From MFAQ01 sp964429015 (GTDB lineage: Bacteria > Patescibacteriota > Microgenomatia > UBA1400 > MFAQ01), in assembly GCA_964429015.1 (NCBI GenBank), contig CAYSAM010000030.1, forward strand, positions 1 to 6,224: DNA of 6,224 nucleotides, written 5' to 3'. A program made the position numbers and the translations under genes. Positions 5,967 to 6,224 of this stretch are shown piece by piece; the first letter of the stretch is position 1, and every line of letters starts with the position of its first letter. Under the pieces are notes generated by a model that saw nothing but the letters and a program-made list of their open reading frames with translations, was not told the DNA's origin and did not search any database.

Positions 5967-6224
5967 TAAATTTAAAAAAGTGTTTCTGGATTCCGGGTCA
6001 AGCCCGGAATGACAACAAGCTAGTACAAAAAAAAGTTAATGGTTTTACCTTACTAGAATTGTTGGTGGTAATTGGAATAATTGGAATAATCATGGCACTT
6101 GCCACGGTGGCTTATTCTAGTACTCAAAAGAGTGGTCGAAATTCACGCAGAAAGCAGGATATTATTTCCATACAAAACGCATTGGAGCAGTATTACGCAG
6201 CAAATGCTTTTTTATATCCAAGTG
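5963..6224 (+). CDS. Type IV prepilin 4, partial at the right edge, with a repeat-derived extended leader
   Basis: Fourth pilin of the operon; 87 residues are visible and the C-terminal head is off the window. The frame opens at an ATG in an ATGA overlap with prepilin 3 and runs without a stop. The mature N-terminus FTLLELLVVIGIIGIIMALA has Glu at +5 and Gly at -1, followed by a QKSGRNSRRKQDIISIQNALEQYYAANAFLYP helix and turn like those of its neighbours. The leader is 27 residues (cut after Gly27), against 5, 6 and 10 in the sister genes. Residues 8-17 (FWIPGQARND) are encoded by a palindromic repeat. No in-frame ATG, GTG or TTG occurs between 5966 and the cleavage site, nor upstream back to the TAA at 5930, so 5963 is the only conventional start. 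Whether the product is still processed efficiently is unknown. Confidence 0.85.
   Translation, partial: MINLKKCFWIPGQARNDNKLVQKKVNGFTLLELLVVIGIIGIIMALATVAYSSTQKSGRNSRRKQDIISIQNALEQYYAANAFLYPS
5986..6014 (+). repeat. Palindromic dispersed-repeat element inside the prepilin 4 leader coding region
   Basis: The inverted repeat ATTCCGGG (5990-5997) and CCCGGAAT (6003-6010) surrounds a five-base loop TCAAG; a T-G wobble can extend the stem to nine pairs. It is flanked by CTGG on the left and GACA on the right. Read on the minus strand it is the familiar TGTCATTCCGGG...CCCGGAATCCAG palindrome, seen as short interspersed repeats in many bacterial genomes and whose translation (WIPGQARND) turns up in many predicted proteins. 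Its GC-rich stem stands out from the AT-rich surroundings. The family resemblance is from memory; only the palindrome and its frame are read directly here. It has no T-tract directly after the stem, so it is not a terminator. Confidence 0.8.

Noticed and set aside
5990..6030. The palindrome as a Rho-independent terminator between prepilins 3 and 4
   Set aside because: The stem is not followed by a T-tract on the plus strand (A-rich instead), and it lies inside an open reading frame. On the minus strand the T-run starts about ten bases after the stem and there is no minus-strand gene to terminate.

Overview
This window is an all-plus-strand type IV pilus (T4P) assembly operon. It is AT-rich and tightly packed: the genes overlap or sit within about 35 bases of each other, and no stretch lacks a gene. 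Both edges cut through genes. The gene order (pilB-pilT-pilC, a pilin, pilD, then a run of small divergent pilins), the AT richness and the compact layout resemble operons of Candidate Phyla Radiation bacteria (Patescibacteria, for example Microgenomates or Parcubacteria). This taxonomic guess is inference; no rRNA or other marker is present. TGA is used as an ordinary stop (pilD and the third pilin), which argues against the lineages that read TGA as glycine (Absconditabacteria, Gracilibacteria).

Layout: 3-1232 is the extension ATPase PilB, with its N-terminus off the left edge. 1232-2299 is the retraction ATPase PilT. 2299-3501 is the inner-membrane platform protein PilC. These three are joined by one-base TAATG overlaps. 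3519-4091 is prepilin 1, and 4121-4936 is the prepilin peptidase/N-methylase PilD. 4970-5494 is prepilin 2, 5487-5966 is prepilin 3 (8-base overlap), and 5963 to the right edge is prepilin 4 (ATGA overlap, C-terminus missing).

How they work together: PilD removes the short basic leaders from the four prepilins and N-methylates the new N-terminus. PilB, acting through PilC, drives pilin subunits into a filament. PilT powers disassembly, so the pilus is probably retractile (attachment, twitching or DNA uptake). The alignment proteins (PilM/N/O) and any secretin are not in the window.

The most unusual feature is at the start of prepilin 4. A palindromic element, of a dispersed-repeat type recognisable from many bacterial genomes, lies in frame inside the signal-peptide coding region. 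It gives a 27-residue leader where the sister pilins have 5, 6 and 10. No other start codon is available, so the repeat must be translated if the gene is expressed. Other points of interest are prepilin 2, which lacks the usual glycine at -1, and candidate promoters placed so close to three start codons that leaderless transcripts are plausible.
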